In this document: one piece after another, positions 1 through 9,647 of the stretch
Layout of the letters: the number at the start of each line of letters is the position of its first letter
Position numbering within the stretch: position 1 is the stretch's first letter
Source: CAVVFX01 sp963777595
GTDB taxonomy: Bacteria; Acidobacteriota; Terriglobia; Bryobacterales; Bryobacteraceae
DNA length: 64,000 nt
Assembly: GCA_963777595.1 (NCBI GenBank)
Contig: CAVZRE010000013.1
Location: 124,001 to 188,000 of the forward strand
Direction of reading: 5' to 3'
Notes under the pieces: model-generated
Seen by the model: only the letters and a program-made list of their open reading frames with translations
Databases searched by the model: none
What the model was told of the DNA's origin: nothing
Position numbers and translations under genes: made by a program

Positions 1-1
1 T

Positions 2-1057
2 TTATGCGGTGAAGACTTTGGCGGACGAGAACGGCGACGCCGATCTCTTCGAATTGTGAACGAGCGCCTCTTGCCGGGCCAGTTCCATATCATGGTCCAC
101 CATCATGGTGACCAATTCTTTAAACCTTACGCGCGGTTTCCAACCCAATTCCTTGCGCGCCTTGGACGCGTCGCCCAGCAGGTAAGCAACCTCGGTGGGA
201 CGAAGATATCTGGGATCGATCTCGACGTGTTTGGTATGGTCCAGCCCGGCATAAGCAAAGGCTTCTTCCACGAACTCCCGGACCGAGTGAGCTTCTGAAG
301 TTGCAATCACGAAGTCACGCGGAGTGTCCTGTTGGAGCATCAGCCACATGGCTTCGACGAAATCGCCGGCGAAGCCCCAGTCGCGCTTTGCATCGAGGTT
401 GCCGAGGTAGAGTTTGCTCTGCAATCCGGCGGCGATCCTACCGATTGCCCGAGTAATTTTGCGGGTAACGAAAGTTTCTCCCCGCCGGGCAGACTCATGA
501 TTGAAGAGCATCCCGTTACAAACGAACATACCGTAAGCTTCGCGATAGTTGACGGCATACCAGTGGGCGGCAACTTTACTCACCGCGTAAGGACTGCGCG
601 GATAAAAAGGAGTTTCCTCATTTTGCGGCGGTGCGGCCGCACCGAACATTTCAGAAGAGCCGGCCTGGTACATGCGGACTTCGGCGCCGGTGTTCTCGGT
701 ATAATCCCGAATTGCCTCTAGCAAACGGAGGGTGCCGGTAGAGGTGCAGTCGGCGGTATATTCAGGCTGATCGAAGGACACGCGGACGTGGGATTGGGCT
801 CCTAGATTGTAAATTTCCCGGGGCGCGACTTTTTCAAGGATGCGCCGCAGGCCGGTTCCATCGCTAAGATCGCCATAGTGAAGGAAGAGCTTCGCGCTTC
901 GCTGATGTGGGTCGTCGTAAAGATGATTTAAACGGGAGGTATTGAAAGAAGAGGAACGGCGAATAATTCCGTGTACTTCATACCCTTTATCCAACAGAAG
1001 CTCTGCTAAATAGGAGCCGTCCTGGCCTGTGATTCCGGTTATCAGCGCGATTTTCAT
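2..1057 (-). CDS. gmd: GDP-mannose 4,6-dehydratase
   Basis: Extended SDR enzyme that converts GDP-mannose to GDP-4-keto-6-deoxymannose, the precursor of GDP-linked deoxyhexoses such as fucose or rhamnose. The protein is 351 aa, the usual family length. The NADP-binding glycine motif TGITGQDG lies at residues 7-14 and the catalytic Tyr157-x3-Lys161 in SPYAVSK. The stop codon sits at the very edge of the window, so the gene is complete. It is the last gene visible in the exopolysaccharide operon, after a 121-nt gap, and implies a 6-deoxyhexose in the polymer. The partner epimerase/reductase is not in the window and may lie to the left. Confidence 0.95.
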   Translation of the reverse strand: MKIALITGITGQDGSYLAELLLDKGYEVHGIIRRSSSFNTSRLNHLYDDPHQRSAKLFLHYGDLSDGTGLRRILEKVAPREIYNLGAQSHVRVSFDQPEYTADCTSTGTLRLLEAIRDYTENTGAEVRMYQAGSSEMFGAAAPPQNEETPFYPRSPYAVSKVAAHWYAVNYREAYGMFVCNGMLFNHESARRGETFVTRKITRAIGRIAAGLQSKLYLGNLDAKRDWGFAGDFVEAMWLMLQQDTPRDFVIATSEAHSVREFVEEAFAYAGLDHTKHVEIDPRYLRPTEVAYLLGDASKARKELGWKPRVRFKELVTMMVDHDMELARQEALVHNSKRSASPFSSAKVFTA

Positions 1058-1178
1058 TTTGTGTTTCTTTTTTGTTCTGCTTGTCTAAATGCATGGCACC
1101 ATCGCTCACAGCTGTGCCACCCTGTTGCAACTGAAAAGGCGCAGCCCGGCCTGACACACCGGGCCGCAGTTCTCCTCC

Positions 1179-2669
1179 CTACCGAGCCACTTGCTGCGGT
1201 AACGGAGTGATGTCGGGGTCCTGGGGCGCTCTTCTCGGCTGCATGACGATCAGGCGAGCGCTCCCGGTTCGCGGACGGACGGTACTAAGACTCTCCAGCT
1301 TGTGCTCTACGATCTCGATTAGGGACAGTATTGGAAGATGCTGCAGATGTTGCAGTCCTCCGCGCAGAACCAGAGAATCAGAAGAAGTTTCGGAGGTAAA
1401 ATGGACCTCGAAGCTCCAACGGCGAGCAGGATCGCTCTGCTCGAAATCCGCAGAATGCTCCAGGCCGCCCCAGCGCATACCGATATGCTCGAAGCCCAGG
1501 GTTTTGCAGGCGTCGCGCAGGACCAGCCAATCACGTTCCGGAGTCTTGGAAGAATTGAGCGCAGCCTGCAGGTCGCGAACCAGGATCTCGTTTTGCAACA
1601 CGGCACGAAACGCGCCCCCAACGATCATCCTCTGCATCGCGCTGAACTCGATATAGTTTAACTGCCGGATGCCGAGAATTGCCAAGGCGCAAAACAAGAC
1701 CACGGTCGCGCCTCCGAAGTGCAAGTACAAGGCGCTGTGGAGCAGGGAAAGAGTAGCGCCGAATCCGCAGACCAAGTAGAGTATGAGCGAGACTGAGCGA
1801 GGCGTGAGCCCCTTTGCGAGGAGACGATGGTGAATGTGACCATAGTCAGCGGCGAAGATCGGTTGGCGACGCAGGAAACGCCGCACGATGGAAACGGCAA
1901 CATCCAAGAGCGGGACGGCCATTGCCATCAAGGGCGCAGCCATGCCGAGGAGCGTGGCCGATTTCTGACTCCAGGTGACGGCATAGCAGCCCAACAGAAA
2001 TCCTATGGTCAAGCTACCGCTGTCTCCTAGAAAAATAGAAGCGGGGTTGAAGTTATAGCGGAGAAATCCGAGCAGTGCGCCGACTAGAGGCACAGTGGCT
2101 AAAGCGAGTGCGGAGTTACCGGAAATCAGGGCCGCGGCTAGTGTAGTCGACGTTGCGAGAAGACCGACACCGCAGGCAAGACCGTCTACACCGTCAATCA
2201 GGTTGAAGGCGTTGGTGCAACCCACAATCCAGACGATCGTCAGGGGGAGGGTCCACCAGGCCTCAGTCACGTGCCCGGCGATGTTCCCGATCTGTACTCC
2301 AAAATGACAGGCGATGATCGCTGCGACTACCTGACCGGCAAGCTTGTAGGAAGCGCGCAGGCCCCAGATGTCGTCGGCGAGACCGACGAGAAACACTAAA
2401 CCGGCAGCTGGAATAACGCTCCGGAAAACATCCGCGTGTTGTTGCAGAAAGCTGTTTTGAGGAAACAGCCAGCTAAAGCACTCCAGGGCGCCGACATAGG
2501 CCGCGAAGATCGCGACGCCGCCGACTCGCGGAATGGGTCCCTCGTGCAGTTTTCGCTTTTCGTCGGGACAGTCGACCAGTCCCAGTTTCAGTGATATTCT
2601 CCGGACGGCCGGAGTCAGCATCATACAAATCAAAAATGAACACAGCCCTAAAACAAACAAAGGTTGCAT
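1179..2669 (-). CDS. Polyprenyl-phosphate GlcNAc/hexose-1-P transferase (WecA/MraY family) with C-terminal extension
   Basis: Integral membrane enzyme that loads the first sugar-1-phosphate onto undecaprenyl phosphate and so starts repeat-unit synthesis. Family signatures are clear: DD at residues 99-100, NAFNLIDGVDGL at 153-164, a later LGDSGSL, and HIHHRL in the last cytoplasmic loop. About ten hydrophobic segments fill residues 1-345. The remaining 150 residues (346-496) are soluble and exceed the usual ~350-aa family length; I do not recognise this domain. It lies between the WbuB-like transferase (15-nt gap) and gmd. Its substrate cannot be told from the sequence. Confidence 0.9.
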   Translation of the reverse strand: MQPLFVLGLCSFLICMMLTPAVRRISLKLGLVDCPDEKRKLHEGPIPRVGGVAIFAAYVGALECFSWLFPQNSFLQQHADVFRSVIPAAGLVFLVGLADDIWGLRASYKLAGQVVAAIIACHFGVQIGNIAGHVTEAWWTLPLTIVWIVGCTNAFNLIDGVDGLACGVGLLATSTTLAAALISGNSALALATVPLVGALLGFLRYNFNPASIFLGDSGSLTIGFLLGCYAVTWSQKSATLLGMAAPLMAMAVPLLDVAVSIVRRFLRRQPIFAADYGHIHHRLLAKGLTPRSVSLILYLVCGFGATLSLLHSALYLHFGGATVVLFCALAILGIRQLNYIEFSAMQRMIVGGAFRAVLQNEILVRDLQAALNSSKTPERDWLVLRDACKTLGFEHIGMRWGGLEHSADFEQSDPARRWSFEVHFTSETSSDSLVLRGGLQHLQHLPILSLIEIVEHKLESLSTVRPRTGSARLIVMQPRRAPQDPDITPLPQQVAR

Positions 2670-2683
2670 AAAAGATCCTCCGC

Positions 2684-3922
2684 TCAGCGTACGATTTCAA
2701 GTTCGTTGTCAGATTGAATGGCCGCTAAGTCAACTGCACTCGCGGGCTCTATTAGTGGTGCTCCGATGATTGAACAAATGCGTCCGACGCCTTGCGCGAG
2801 GTCGAAGTGCCGGTCAAAAGCAGCCCGGGCACGTTGGCCGGCGTCACTGACTGCAGTAGGATCAGCCTTCAGATCCAAGAGCAACCTGCAGAGAGCGTCG
2901 GAATTTCCGCATTCAATTTGCCAGCCGCAATCAAATCTCTTGATGATTTGCGCTGGCGTCGATTCTTTGGGGCCTATGAACAAGACGGGGCGTCCCGCCG
3001 CCATCAGTCCATAAATCTTACTGGGAACGACAGAACCTAGAGTTACCGGAATCTGTGTAATCAGGCCAATATCGCCGCAGGCGAGACTTTCGCCGAGACT
3101 CTGACGGGTACTGTAAGCTCTGAATTCGACATTCGTCAAGGCATCCCCGGAGGCTCGCTTCTCGAATTCCGGCCGACGGGGACCAGCTCCTGCGAAGACA
3201 AACTGGAATCGTGTGTCCCCACGCAGGGCAAACATCGCCTGGTAAATCGTTTCTACGTCGTGGGCCATGCCCAGGTTTCCGGAATACATGACGGTCAGGG
3301 GCTCGTCATGACTCTTCGCCGGCCTGGCTATCGGGAAAATCCGGCTCCCATCCGCCCAGTTATCAGCCACTGAAATGCGCTGAGCGGGGATCCCGTGCGA
3401 CAGCAGCCGTGTCCGCATACACTCTCCGAGCGCGATGACACCGTCGGCATGGCGTCTCGCGCGATCGCTAAGAAAGCGAGTGACGCGTGCGATCAGGCTG
3501 GATTGCGAAAACATTTTCAGATCGATCGCGATATCGGGGTAGACATCCATTTCCCAAATGAAATGCCGGGCGCCGCGAAACGACTTCAGCATGGCTCCGA
3601 GCAGAGAGATCAACGGCGGCGTTGTCAGGCTCACGACAATGTCGGGCCGGGGAATCACGAGCCCGGTAAACGTCGCGGTCAACAGGAACGAAACATACGA
3701 TGCCGGCCTGGCGAACCGGCCGCGCGCGAAGCCGATTGCCGGAGGGCGATGAATATGGACATCCGGCCGCCGGTCCGAGTCTGCGCCCGCATAATCGCAG
3801 CCTCCTGCGATGGCGTGGACCTCGTGGCCTTCGTTCGCGAGTGCGCGCGCGACGTCAGTCAGCAGCTGGCTGGTCGCCGCTGAGTCGGGCCAAAAAAACT
3901 GGTTGAGCAAAAGGATTCTCAA
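2684..3922 (-). CDS. Glycosyltransferase family 4 (WbuB-like)
   Basis: Cytoplasmic GT-B glycosyltransferase of 412 aa. The N-terminal MRILLLNQFFWPDSAATSQL is typical of WbuB-type enzymes that act early in O-antigen or exopolysaccharide repeat assembly. The C-terminal donor half has VMYSGNLGMAHD, FVFAGAGPRR and VPSKIYGLMAAGRPVLF. The conserved E-x7-E is degenerate here, as in other WbuB-like proteins. It lies in the operon between the acetyltransferase and the priming transferase. Donor and acceptor sugars cannot be inferred. Confidence 0.85.
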   Translation of the reverse strand: MRILLLNQFFWPDSAATSQLLTDVARALANEGHEVHAIAGGCDYAGADSDRRPDVHIHRPPAIGFARGRFARPASYVSFLLTATFTGLVIPRPDIVVSLTTPPLISLLGAMLKSFRGARHFIWEMDVYPDIAIDLKMFSQSSLIARVTRFLSDRARRHADGVIALGECMRTRLLSHGIPAQRISVADNWADGSRIFPIARPAKSHDEPLTVMYSGNLGMAHDVETIYQAMFALRGDTRFQFVFAGAGPRRPEFEKRASGDALTNVEFRAYSTRQSLGESLACGDIGLITQIPVTLGSVVPSKIYGLMAAGRPVLFIGPKESTPAQIIKRFDCGWQIECGNSDALCRLLLDLKADPTAVSDAGQRARAAFDRHFDLAQGVGRICSIIGAPLIEPASAVDLAAIQSDNELEIVR

Positions 3923-3968
3923 AAACTCTCCACTGAGTAACTATTTTCCGTGTGGCAGCCTAGCCTGG

Positions 3969-4598
3969 CTATCGATATCCCCGGCTGCGGCTGATCCCCT
4001 GATTGGCCACCGCGGCTTCGCCATTGGGAGCCGCACCCGGTTCTTCGGAACGGAACCGTCTCACGCGCACGAACGCCGCGGGATTTCCCATATGGATTTC
4101 GCAGCGAGGAATGTCCTTGACCACCACGCTCCCCGCGGCGGCTATGGCGCCCTCGCCGAGCGTGATCCCCGGGCAGACGACCGACCTGGCGCCCACCCAC
4201 GCGCCATCCTGAATCATGATGGGACGCGTGATGAGGCCGAAAGCGCTGTCGCTCCAATCATGATTTCCGGTGCAGAGATAGCAGCCTTGCGAAAGGCACA
4301 CATCGCTGCCGAGCGTTACCTGATCCAGATTGTCGATCCAGCAGTCCTGACCAAACCAGCAATCGTTGCCGGCAGTCAGCCGCCAGGGATATTTCACCTG
4401 GATGCCCGGTTTGATTACGGCTCGTTGTCCGATGGAGGCGCCGAAGAGCCGCAACAACCGGACACGAAACCCGGAGAATGGAATCAACCCGCAGCGCAGC
4501 AGAGGGGCTCCGAAGAGGAACCACGTTGTCTGCCATAGGATCCCGCGGCCGGGCGAATACCAGTCATTGTTGAAAGTGGCAAGATCGACAGGCTTCAT
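3969..4598 (-). CDS. Putative colanic acid-type acetyltransferase (WcaF-like, left-handed beta-helix)
   Basis: Likely O-acetyltransferase that decorates a sugar of the repeat unit with acetyl-CoA. About 209 aa. The N-terminal part has a hydrophobic patch around FLFGAPLLRCGLIPFSG. Residues 60-180 show the hexapeptide-repeat pattern (GNDCWFGQDCWI, LGSDVCLSQGC, GAWVGARSVV, LGEGAIAAAGSVV), with the WcaF-type CTGNHDW that carries the likely catalytic His. The start at 4598 is chosen because its ATG overlaps the stop of the upstream gene (ATGA); the longer frame upstream is an overlap artefact. The last ~25 residues look unstructured. Confidence 0.85.
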   Translation of the reverse strand: MKPVDLATFNNDWYSPGRGILWQTTWFLFGAPLLRCGLIPFSGFRVRLLRLFGASIGQRAVIKPGIQVKYPWRLTAGNDCWFGQDCWIDNLDQVTLGSDVCLSQGCYLCTGNHDWSDSAFGLITRPIMIQDGAWVGARSVVCPGITLGEGAIAAAGSVVVKDIPRCEIHMGNPAAFVRVRRFRSEEPGAAPNGEAAVANQGISRSRGYR

Positions 4599-5818
4599 CG
4601 GGTTCGACTTACCTCCACATCCGACGGCAACTGGCCGCCCAACATCCATTGATAAACCTGGCTCATCTGCCGGGCCACGGTCTCCCAACTGTAGCTTCGC
4701 CTCACCAGTTGCCTGCCTGCGTTCCCAAACCTCTCGATAGCCGCCCTGTCGAGTGAAAGCAAGTGTCCGATGGCCTCGATAAGTTCGCCGGTCTTTGGTT
4801 GAACCACCAGCCCGCAATTGTAGCGGCGGACCTCAGGGATATTGCACTGCTCGGTGACCACGACGGGCACGCCAATGCCCATGGCTTCCAAGACGGAGAC
4901 GCTGAGTCCCTCGGAATGAGAAGGAAGAACAAAAATCTGGGCTGCGTGCAGCGCGCTCCATTTCATCTCCGCATCGAGCATTCCGGTAAATGTCACGGAC
5001 GAGGCGACGTCCATTTCCTTCACCAGCGTTTCGATTCCAACGCGCGTATTCTCGAAATCGGGTCCGGCAATGACCAGGTGCGCGTCCGGCCAGCGACGGT
5101 AAATGGCAGGCCATGCGCGGCACAACAGATCGACCCCTTTTTTGTAGTGAATACGTCCCAGAAACAATACAATCCGTCGATCCCGCAAATGCGGATTGGC
5201 AGTCAGAAACGGTTCAGCCGATAAATGCGACGGGATGGTGATGCCGTTGGGAACGATAGCCACCGGCGTTTTCAAACCGAAGCGGCGATAATCGGTCACT
5301 TCGGTCTGAGTCAAGGCGTGCAAACAGGCGGCCTGGGCCAGGTTACGCCTCTCAAAAAGATAAGAGTACAACGCTTTCTTCGCGCCTTTGTTGGCAAGGG
5401 CCCACCGCTCCAGCATGCCGTGGGCGGACACCGCGTAGGGTTTTTTCCATTTACGGGCAAGCCATGCGGCCACGGTGCAGTGTTCCCGCCACAAACCATG
5501 GATATGAATCCCATCCGAATCGCGGACCTGATCACTCAGGCGGCGACGGATATTCGAATCTCGAACCCACTGGGTTGGACCTAGCGGATACCGGTCGACG
5601 CGAACATTCTCCAACGCAGGCATCGCCTCCTGCTGATCGCAGAAGGCCGCAATCGACACGCGCGCTCCGCTGCCGGTGGAAAGCGCCGAACAGAGCGACG
5701 GCACGACCGCGCAGATTCCGCCGAAGCTGGGATCGAGATGCGCCGTTACATTGAGCAACGACACCCGCCTGCTCTCCGGCGCCGGACCAGCGCAATTTTT
5801 GGTGAGTAGAGCGTTCAT
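4595..5818 (-). CDS. Glycosyltransferase family 4
   Basis: GT-B glycosyltransferase, 407 aa from the chosen start. The N-terminal half contains HIHGLWREH and VSAHGMLERWAL. The donor half has VLFLGRIHYKKGVDLL and the retaining GT4 signature HSEGLSVSVLEAMGIGVPVV with its E-x7-E arrangement. The start at 5818 is preferred because its ATG overlaps the upstream stop as ATGA and the protein then begins near the usual MNxLLLNVT-type opening. It also overlaps the next gene by 4 nt, so translation is coupled on both sides. Role: adds one residue of the exopolysaccharide repeat; specificity unknown. Confidence 0.88.
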   Translation of the reverse strand: MNALLTKNCAGPAPESRRVSLLNVTAHLDPSFGGICAVVPSLCSALSTGSGARVSIAAFCDQQEAMPALENVRVDRYPLGPTQWVRDSNIRRRLSDQVRDSDGIHIHGLWREHCTVAAWLARKWKKPYAVSAHGMLERWALANKGAKKALYSYLFERRNLAQAACLHALTQTEVTDYRRFGLKTPVAIVPNGITIPSHLSAEPFLTANPHLRDRRIVLFLGRIHYKKGVDLLCRAWPAIYRRWPDAHLVIAGPDFENTRVGIETLVKEMDVASSVTFTGMLDAEMKWSALHAAQIFVLPSHSEGLSVSVLEAMGIGVPVVVTEQCNIPEVRRYNCGLVVQPKTGELIEAIGHLLSLDRAAIERFGNAGRQLVRRSYSWETVARQMSQVYQWMLGGQLPSDVEVSRTR

Positions 5819-7023
5819 ATGGCCAGACAGTTTACAACTTCCGCGGCCCAGCGTTCGGGCGAGTAGTTGGCGATCAACTCCCTCGACTGCCGTCCCATGA
5901 GCTGCCGCGCTGAATCGGGAAGAGCGGCAATGTCGTTCAGCCGCGACTCGAGGCTTCCTGGTATGGCAGGATCGACAAGATAGCCATTTTGTCCGCTCTC
6001 CACCAGGTCCTCTGCGCAGCCACATCGATTGGACACGATTAACGGCAAGCCAGCAGCCATTGCTTCATTGACGACGAGACCCCACGGTTCGCGCGTGCTC
6101 GGCAGTACAAAGCAACCGGCGAAGGCATAGTAGGGGAGCAAGCCTCCAGCGGTCTGCATACCGCAAAAGTGAATTCGCGACTCGACGCCGCTCGATGCCG
6201 CGCGCTGACGCAACTCCGCATTCAGCGGCCCATCGCCGGCGATCACCAGCGACCAATTGCCACCGTTCCGGCAATAGCCCGCGAACTCATCAATCATGAA
6301 ACCGAGATTCTTCTCCTCTGCCAATCTGCCGACATAAAGGAAATATCGCTCAGGCAAGGCGTAATCGGACGGTCCGCCGTTCCGCCGCAGTTCCGCCGTG
6401 CCCCGGGCGAAGAAATCGTTATCGACAACGTCATACGTTCCGGCGATGCGATGCTGCGCAAAACCGAGGCTCTGCAGATAACGCGCGTGGGGTTTCCCTC
6501 CGACAATTGCGCGGTCAAACAACGAGCGGATCAGAGTCGCCTTGCCCCATTCGCGGAGCAGGTGCCGTTTATGATCATCCCGCGTCGTTTCCGTCATGAG
6601 AATGCTTCGCCGGCCATGAGCCTTGGCCCATACTGCGGCGGCGAGGCCTGGCAGGGTGTAGTAGCCAGGGACCAGCACGGCTTCCGGATTCAGCGAATCT
6701 AACGCCTTCCAGAGGGCTAGTGCCGCCTTGATCTGGGAGACATCGGCCCAACCGGACTTCGGGAATAAAGTAGTGACCGCGAGCGCGTCGCGCTTGTCCT
6801 CCCGAAAGAGAAGCTTGCCGTGAACGCCCGCGCCTCCTACGAGTTCGATGCCTGCAACGCGTCCCGCTAACCAGGAATTCTCTACCAGAGCCTTAAATCT
6901 CGCCAAATGGTACGCGTACCAGTCGATCCAGATCACGGCGACTTTGCAATCCGCGACAGAGGTCCCAGCGAGAGCGGAGGAGCGCTCTTCGGGCAGCCGA
7001 GCGGTAGGGACGCTAGTTGACAT
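5815..7023 (-). CDS. Glycosyltransferase family 4
   Basis: GT-B glycosyltransferase of 402 aa. The first ~25 residues are low-complexity, and the fold proper begins at KVAVIWIDWYAYHLAR, which suggests a somewhat extended N-terminus. The donor domain shows YFLYVGRLAEEKNL, LVIAGDGPLNAEL and the GT4 motif PSTREPWGLVVNEAMAAGLP. It overlaps the Wzy-like gene upstream by 11 nt and the next glycosyltransferase by 4 nt. It should add one sugar to the lipid-linked repeat unit on the cytoplasmic face. Confidence 0.87.
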   Translation of the reverse strand: MSTSVPTARLPEERSSALAGTSVADCKVAVIWIDWYAYHLARFKALVENSWLAGRVAGIELVGGAGVHGKLLFREDKRDALAVTTLFPKSGWADVSQIKAALALWKALDSLNPEAVLVPGYYTLPGLAAAVWAKAHGRRSILMTETTRDDHKRHLLREWGKATLIRSLFDRAIVGGKPHARYLQSLGFAQHRIAGTYDVVDNDFFARGTAELRRNGGPSDYALPERYFLYVGRLAEEKNLGFMIDEFAGYCRNGGNWSLVIAGDGPLNAELRQRAASSGVESRIHFCGMQTAGGLLPYYAFAGCFVLPSTREPWGLVVNEAMAAGLPLIVSNRCGCAEDLVESGQNGYLVDPAIPGSLESRLNDIAALPDSARQLMGRQSRELIANYSPERWAAEVVNCLAI

Positions 7024-8380
7024 AGAAGTCGCCTCCGGCTGTTTGCAACTGGGGCGTAGCGGCTATGACCGAATCGGTCTTGGGCCGCAAGAGCTCTCTA
7101 TCGGCCGAGGCTTTCATCGCCCAATTCCAAATGAGCCAACTGGGTATGGACAGTTCGAGCGTCCGGAAAATGATGGCCTCCATGGTTTGCATGATCATGT
7201 AGATCGAAAGGGCCGAGAGGATTGCAAATTGAGTATTCCATGGACCGCCGCGCTGGATTGCCTTCTTCCACGTAAAGCCGTAACCAACGCCCAACAAAAA
7301 TAGAAAAGGCAGGTTGAGCCAATGAAATTCAATCCAGGTGTCGGCGACAATTCCAGGCGCAGATCCGACAGCACCCTGCCATCCCAGAGCATCCTCGAAG
7401 CCTTCACCGGTTCCGGCATTGTTCAGCAGTTCGGGAACTCCAAAATCTTCGTACTTCGTGGGCCAGACCGAACTTGGAATGGGACGAACCAAGAGCTGCG
7501 CAAGGTAGCGCCGGCCCCAAAAATAGTGATCGCGCCGCTCGGCCGCGAAGATGGATCCCGCGCCATAAATATATTCGTTACCGGTGTCGGCGCTATCGAC
7601 GATTTCTGTCACGTCCGTGTTCATATTGTCGTTGAGATCGGCGCCCAAATGTATACTATTGCGATTCGTCACCAAAAAAAGTACCAAGTACCCCATCAGG
7701 CCTCCGGCCACGATCACGGCGAAGGATGCCGGGCGGCGTCCGCGGGTGAGATACCAACCCATGGCGAGAACGGTCACGATGGCAAACGTGGGTCCGCGGC
7801 GGGAAGTCAGCAACGCCTGCGTAATCCAGGGAAGCGCGAAGACCGCGGTTAGCGCGGTGTACAGCGATTTCATGCGCCAGGCGGAACCGCCGAGAATCAG
7901 TAGAACGCCGGCCACCAACAGAAGGCTTCCGTCACGAATGTAGCCGCTATCATCCCAGCCTCCCGAGTAGGATTTGCTGAAGGCATCGACGAAGCCGCCG
8001 ACGTTGATGATGGCCACACCCCAACACGCGAGGCCAATTGAACCGGCAATACAGCCGCCGATGATCAGGCGGAGTCCGGCTTTGGGCGACAGTGCGACAG
8101 GGCTGGAGTTTTTGCGCGCGAAGCCAACCGAAAGGACTCCACTCGACATGGCGATCACCCCGAGAAGGTTTAACGTCTGCGCGAAGACCAGCTGATCCTG
8201 ATCGAAAAAACCATCGAGATGTCCATCGAGATAGAGGCGCGCGGGCATCCAGACGTAGAGAAAAAACATCATCGGGCCGATGAAGACCAGAGGGTGCAAG
8301 ATGTCACCGCTACCGTCATAGGCGCACAGCAGCGCCAAGACGATCACTACCCCGGTAATTACCAGCAGGAGTTCAAACAT
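7013..8380 (-). CDS. Probable Wzy-type polysaccharide polymerase (O-antigen polymerase-like)
   Basis: Polytopic inner-membrane protein of 455 aa with roughly eleven hydrophobic segments along its length and a large soluble loop around residues 240-340 (from LGADLNDNMNTDVTE to GAVGSAPGIVADTW). That topology and the place in the operon fit a Wzy polymerase, which joins flipped repeat units in the periplasm. Wzy proteins share little sequence, so the call rests mainly on topology and on the cluster otherwise having Wzx, Wzc and Wza but no polymerase. The GSAPGI/EFHWLN area in the long loop recalls EpsG/O-antigen-polymerase relatives. Confidence 0.7.
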   Translation of the reverse strand: MFELLLVITGVVIVLALLCAYDGSGDILHPLVFIGPMMFFLYVWMPARLYLDGHLDGFFDQDQLVFAQTLNLLGVIAMSSGVLSVGFARKNSSPVALSPKAGLRLIIGGCIAGSIGLACWGVAIINVGGFVDAFSKSYSGGWDDSGYIRDGSLLLVAGVLLILGGSAWRMKSLYTALTAVFALPWITQALLTSRRGPTFAIVTVLAMGWYLTRGRRPASFAVIVAGGLMGYLVLFLVTNRNSIHLGADLNDNMNTDVTEIVDSADTGNEYIYGAGSIFAAERRDHYFWGRRYLAQLLVRPIPSSVWPTKYEDFGVPELLNNAGTGEGFEDALGWQGAVGSAPGIVADTWIEFHWLNLPFLFLLGVGYGFTWKKAIQRGGPWNTQFAILSALSIYMIMQTMEAIIFRTLELSIPSWLIWNWAMKASADRELLRPKTDSVIAATPQLQTAGGDFYVN

Positions 8381-9647
8381 CGACAGAGACCTCGGCCAGG
8401 GCTTCTGCCTGGCTAAATCCGTGCACCACTTCCCGAATCTGATTTCTAAAACGCTCCCATGTCAGCTGCATGGCGCATTCGCGGGCGGCTTGGCGCATCG
8501 ACTCGAGTTTCGACCGGTGACTCAGCGCCCAATCGATCCGCTCCACGAGACTGTCCACCCGCCGGGGCGGCACGAACCATCCTTCACAGCCTTGCGCAAT
8601 AAGATCCGGAGCAGCCGTACTGGTTGTTGTGAGGATGGGTAAACCGCTAGCCAGGGACTCTAACAGAACCTGTCCAAAACCTTCCGCGACGCTCGGCAGC
8701 ACGAGCAGATCGGAGGAGCGGTACAACGCTTTGAGCTCCGCGTCGCTCACGGAGGGCCGCACCGTAATCCGGTCGCCCAATTCCCTGAGGATTCGCAAAT
8801 CGTCGACAGGACGGCCGGCAATGGTGAGAGCAACTTGCTGTCCCGTAAACTGCTGCAGCGCTTCGAGAAGGTATTTGATGCCCTTCCGCTGCACGATGCG
8901 GCCAACGAACAACAGTTTTAGAGGGCCGCTGCCAGGGACGCATCTCTGGTGCGAAGGCGCGGGCTGAAAACGTTCCGCGTCGACGCCATACGGCGCCACA
9001 CGAATGCGATTCCCGGGTATTCCGTTTTCCATCAACGTTTGCCGCGTAAACGACGACGCGACGATCCAGGCGTCCGCCATTTTCACTTCCTGAACGAGCC
9101 GGTTGAAATCATCCTCGGGCAGAGCCAGTTCCCATTCCTTTTCTAGCGACGTCGCGGTTTCAGGATGAGCCTGCAACTCCTCCGACAAAATCCTTCGCAC
9201 GCTGGCAGGGTGAGGGTGCAGTTGAAAGAGAATGCCTGGTTTTCCATAGCTCTGGAACGCGCTGTAACCGTAATAGCTGTAACAAACCAGCGTGGAGCCA
9301 TTGCGGCGCGCGAGACGTCCGGCGGCGCTTCCAAGCACCCGGTCTGACCATCGAACCGAATCCCGCCGCCAACGAAAGGGAAGTTGTGGCAACCTCTCAC
9401 CGGCGAGCGAGACCAGGCCGCTGAACCAGCAGTTATGAACCGAGGCCGACGGCAATCCTTCGGCGTACCGCGCGTTGAGGAGTGACTGGAGTCCTGCCGG
9501 AGCGCGGCCGGCGAGTTTTCTTGCCCAATCGCGATCACGCGGCCAGTATAGATCGGTGACCAAACGGTCAAGTTCGCCGGTTTCAGCTAAAGCCCGCGCC
9601 ACCTGATAGGCGTCGCGTCCTCCGCGATGCACGACCACGGTTTTCAT
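8373..9647 (-). CDS. Glycosyltransferase family 4
   Basis: GT-B glycosyltransferase of 424 aa. The N-terminal half starts directly with MKTVVVHRGGRDAYQVARAL and contains LVCYSYYGYSAF. The C-terminal half has LKLLFVGRIVQRKGIKYLLE, VALTIAGRP and EGFGQVLLESLASGLPILT, which is the family donor-binding signature. It overlaps the acyltransferase gene upstream by 4 nt and the polymerase gene downstream by 8 nt. It is part of the repeat-unit assembly set; the sugar it transfers is not predictable. Confidence 0.88.
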   Translation of the reverse strand: MKTVVVHRGGRDAYQVARALAETGELDRLVTDLYWPRDRDWARKLAGRAPAGLQSLLNARYAEGLPSASVHNCWFSGLVSLAGERLPQLPFRWRRDSVRWSDRVLGSAAGRLARRNGSTLVCYSYYGYSAFQSYGKPGILFQLHPHPASVRRILSEELQAHPETATSLEKEWELALPEDDFNRLVQEVKMADAWIVASSFTRQTLMENGIPGNRIRVAPYGVDAERFQPAPSHQRCVPGSGPLKLLFVGRIVQRKGIKYLLEALQQFTGQQVALTIAGRPVDDLRILRELGDRITVRPSVSDAELKALYRSSDLLVLPSVAEGFGQVLLESLASGLPILTTTSTAAPDLIAQGCEGWFVPPRRVDSLVERIDWALSHRSKLESMRQAARECAMQLTWERFRNQIREVVHGFSQAEALAEVSVDV

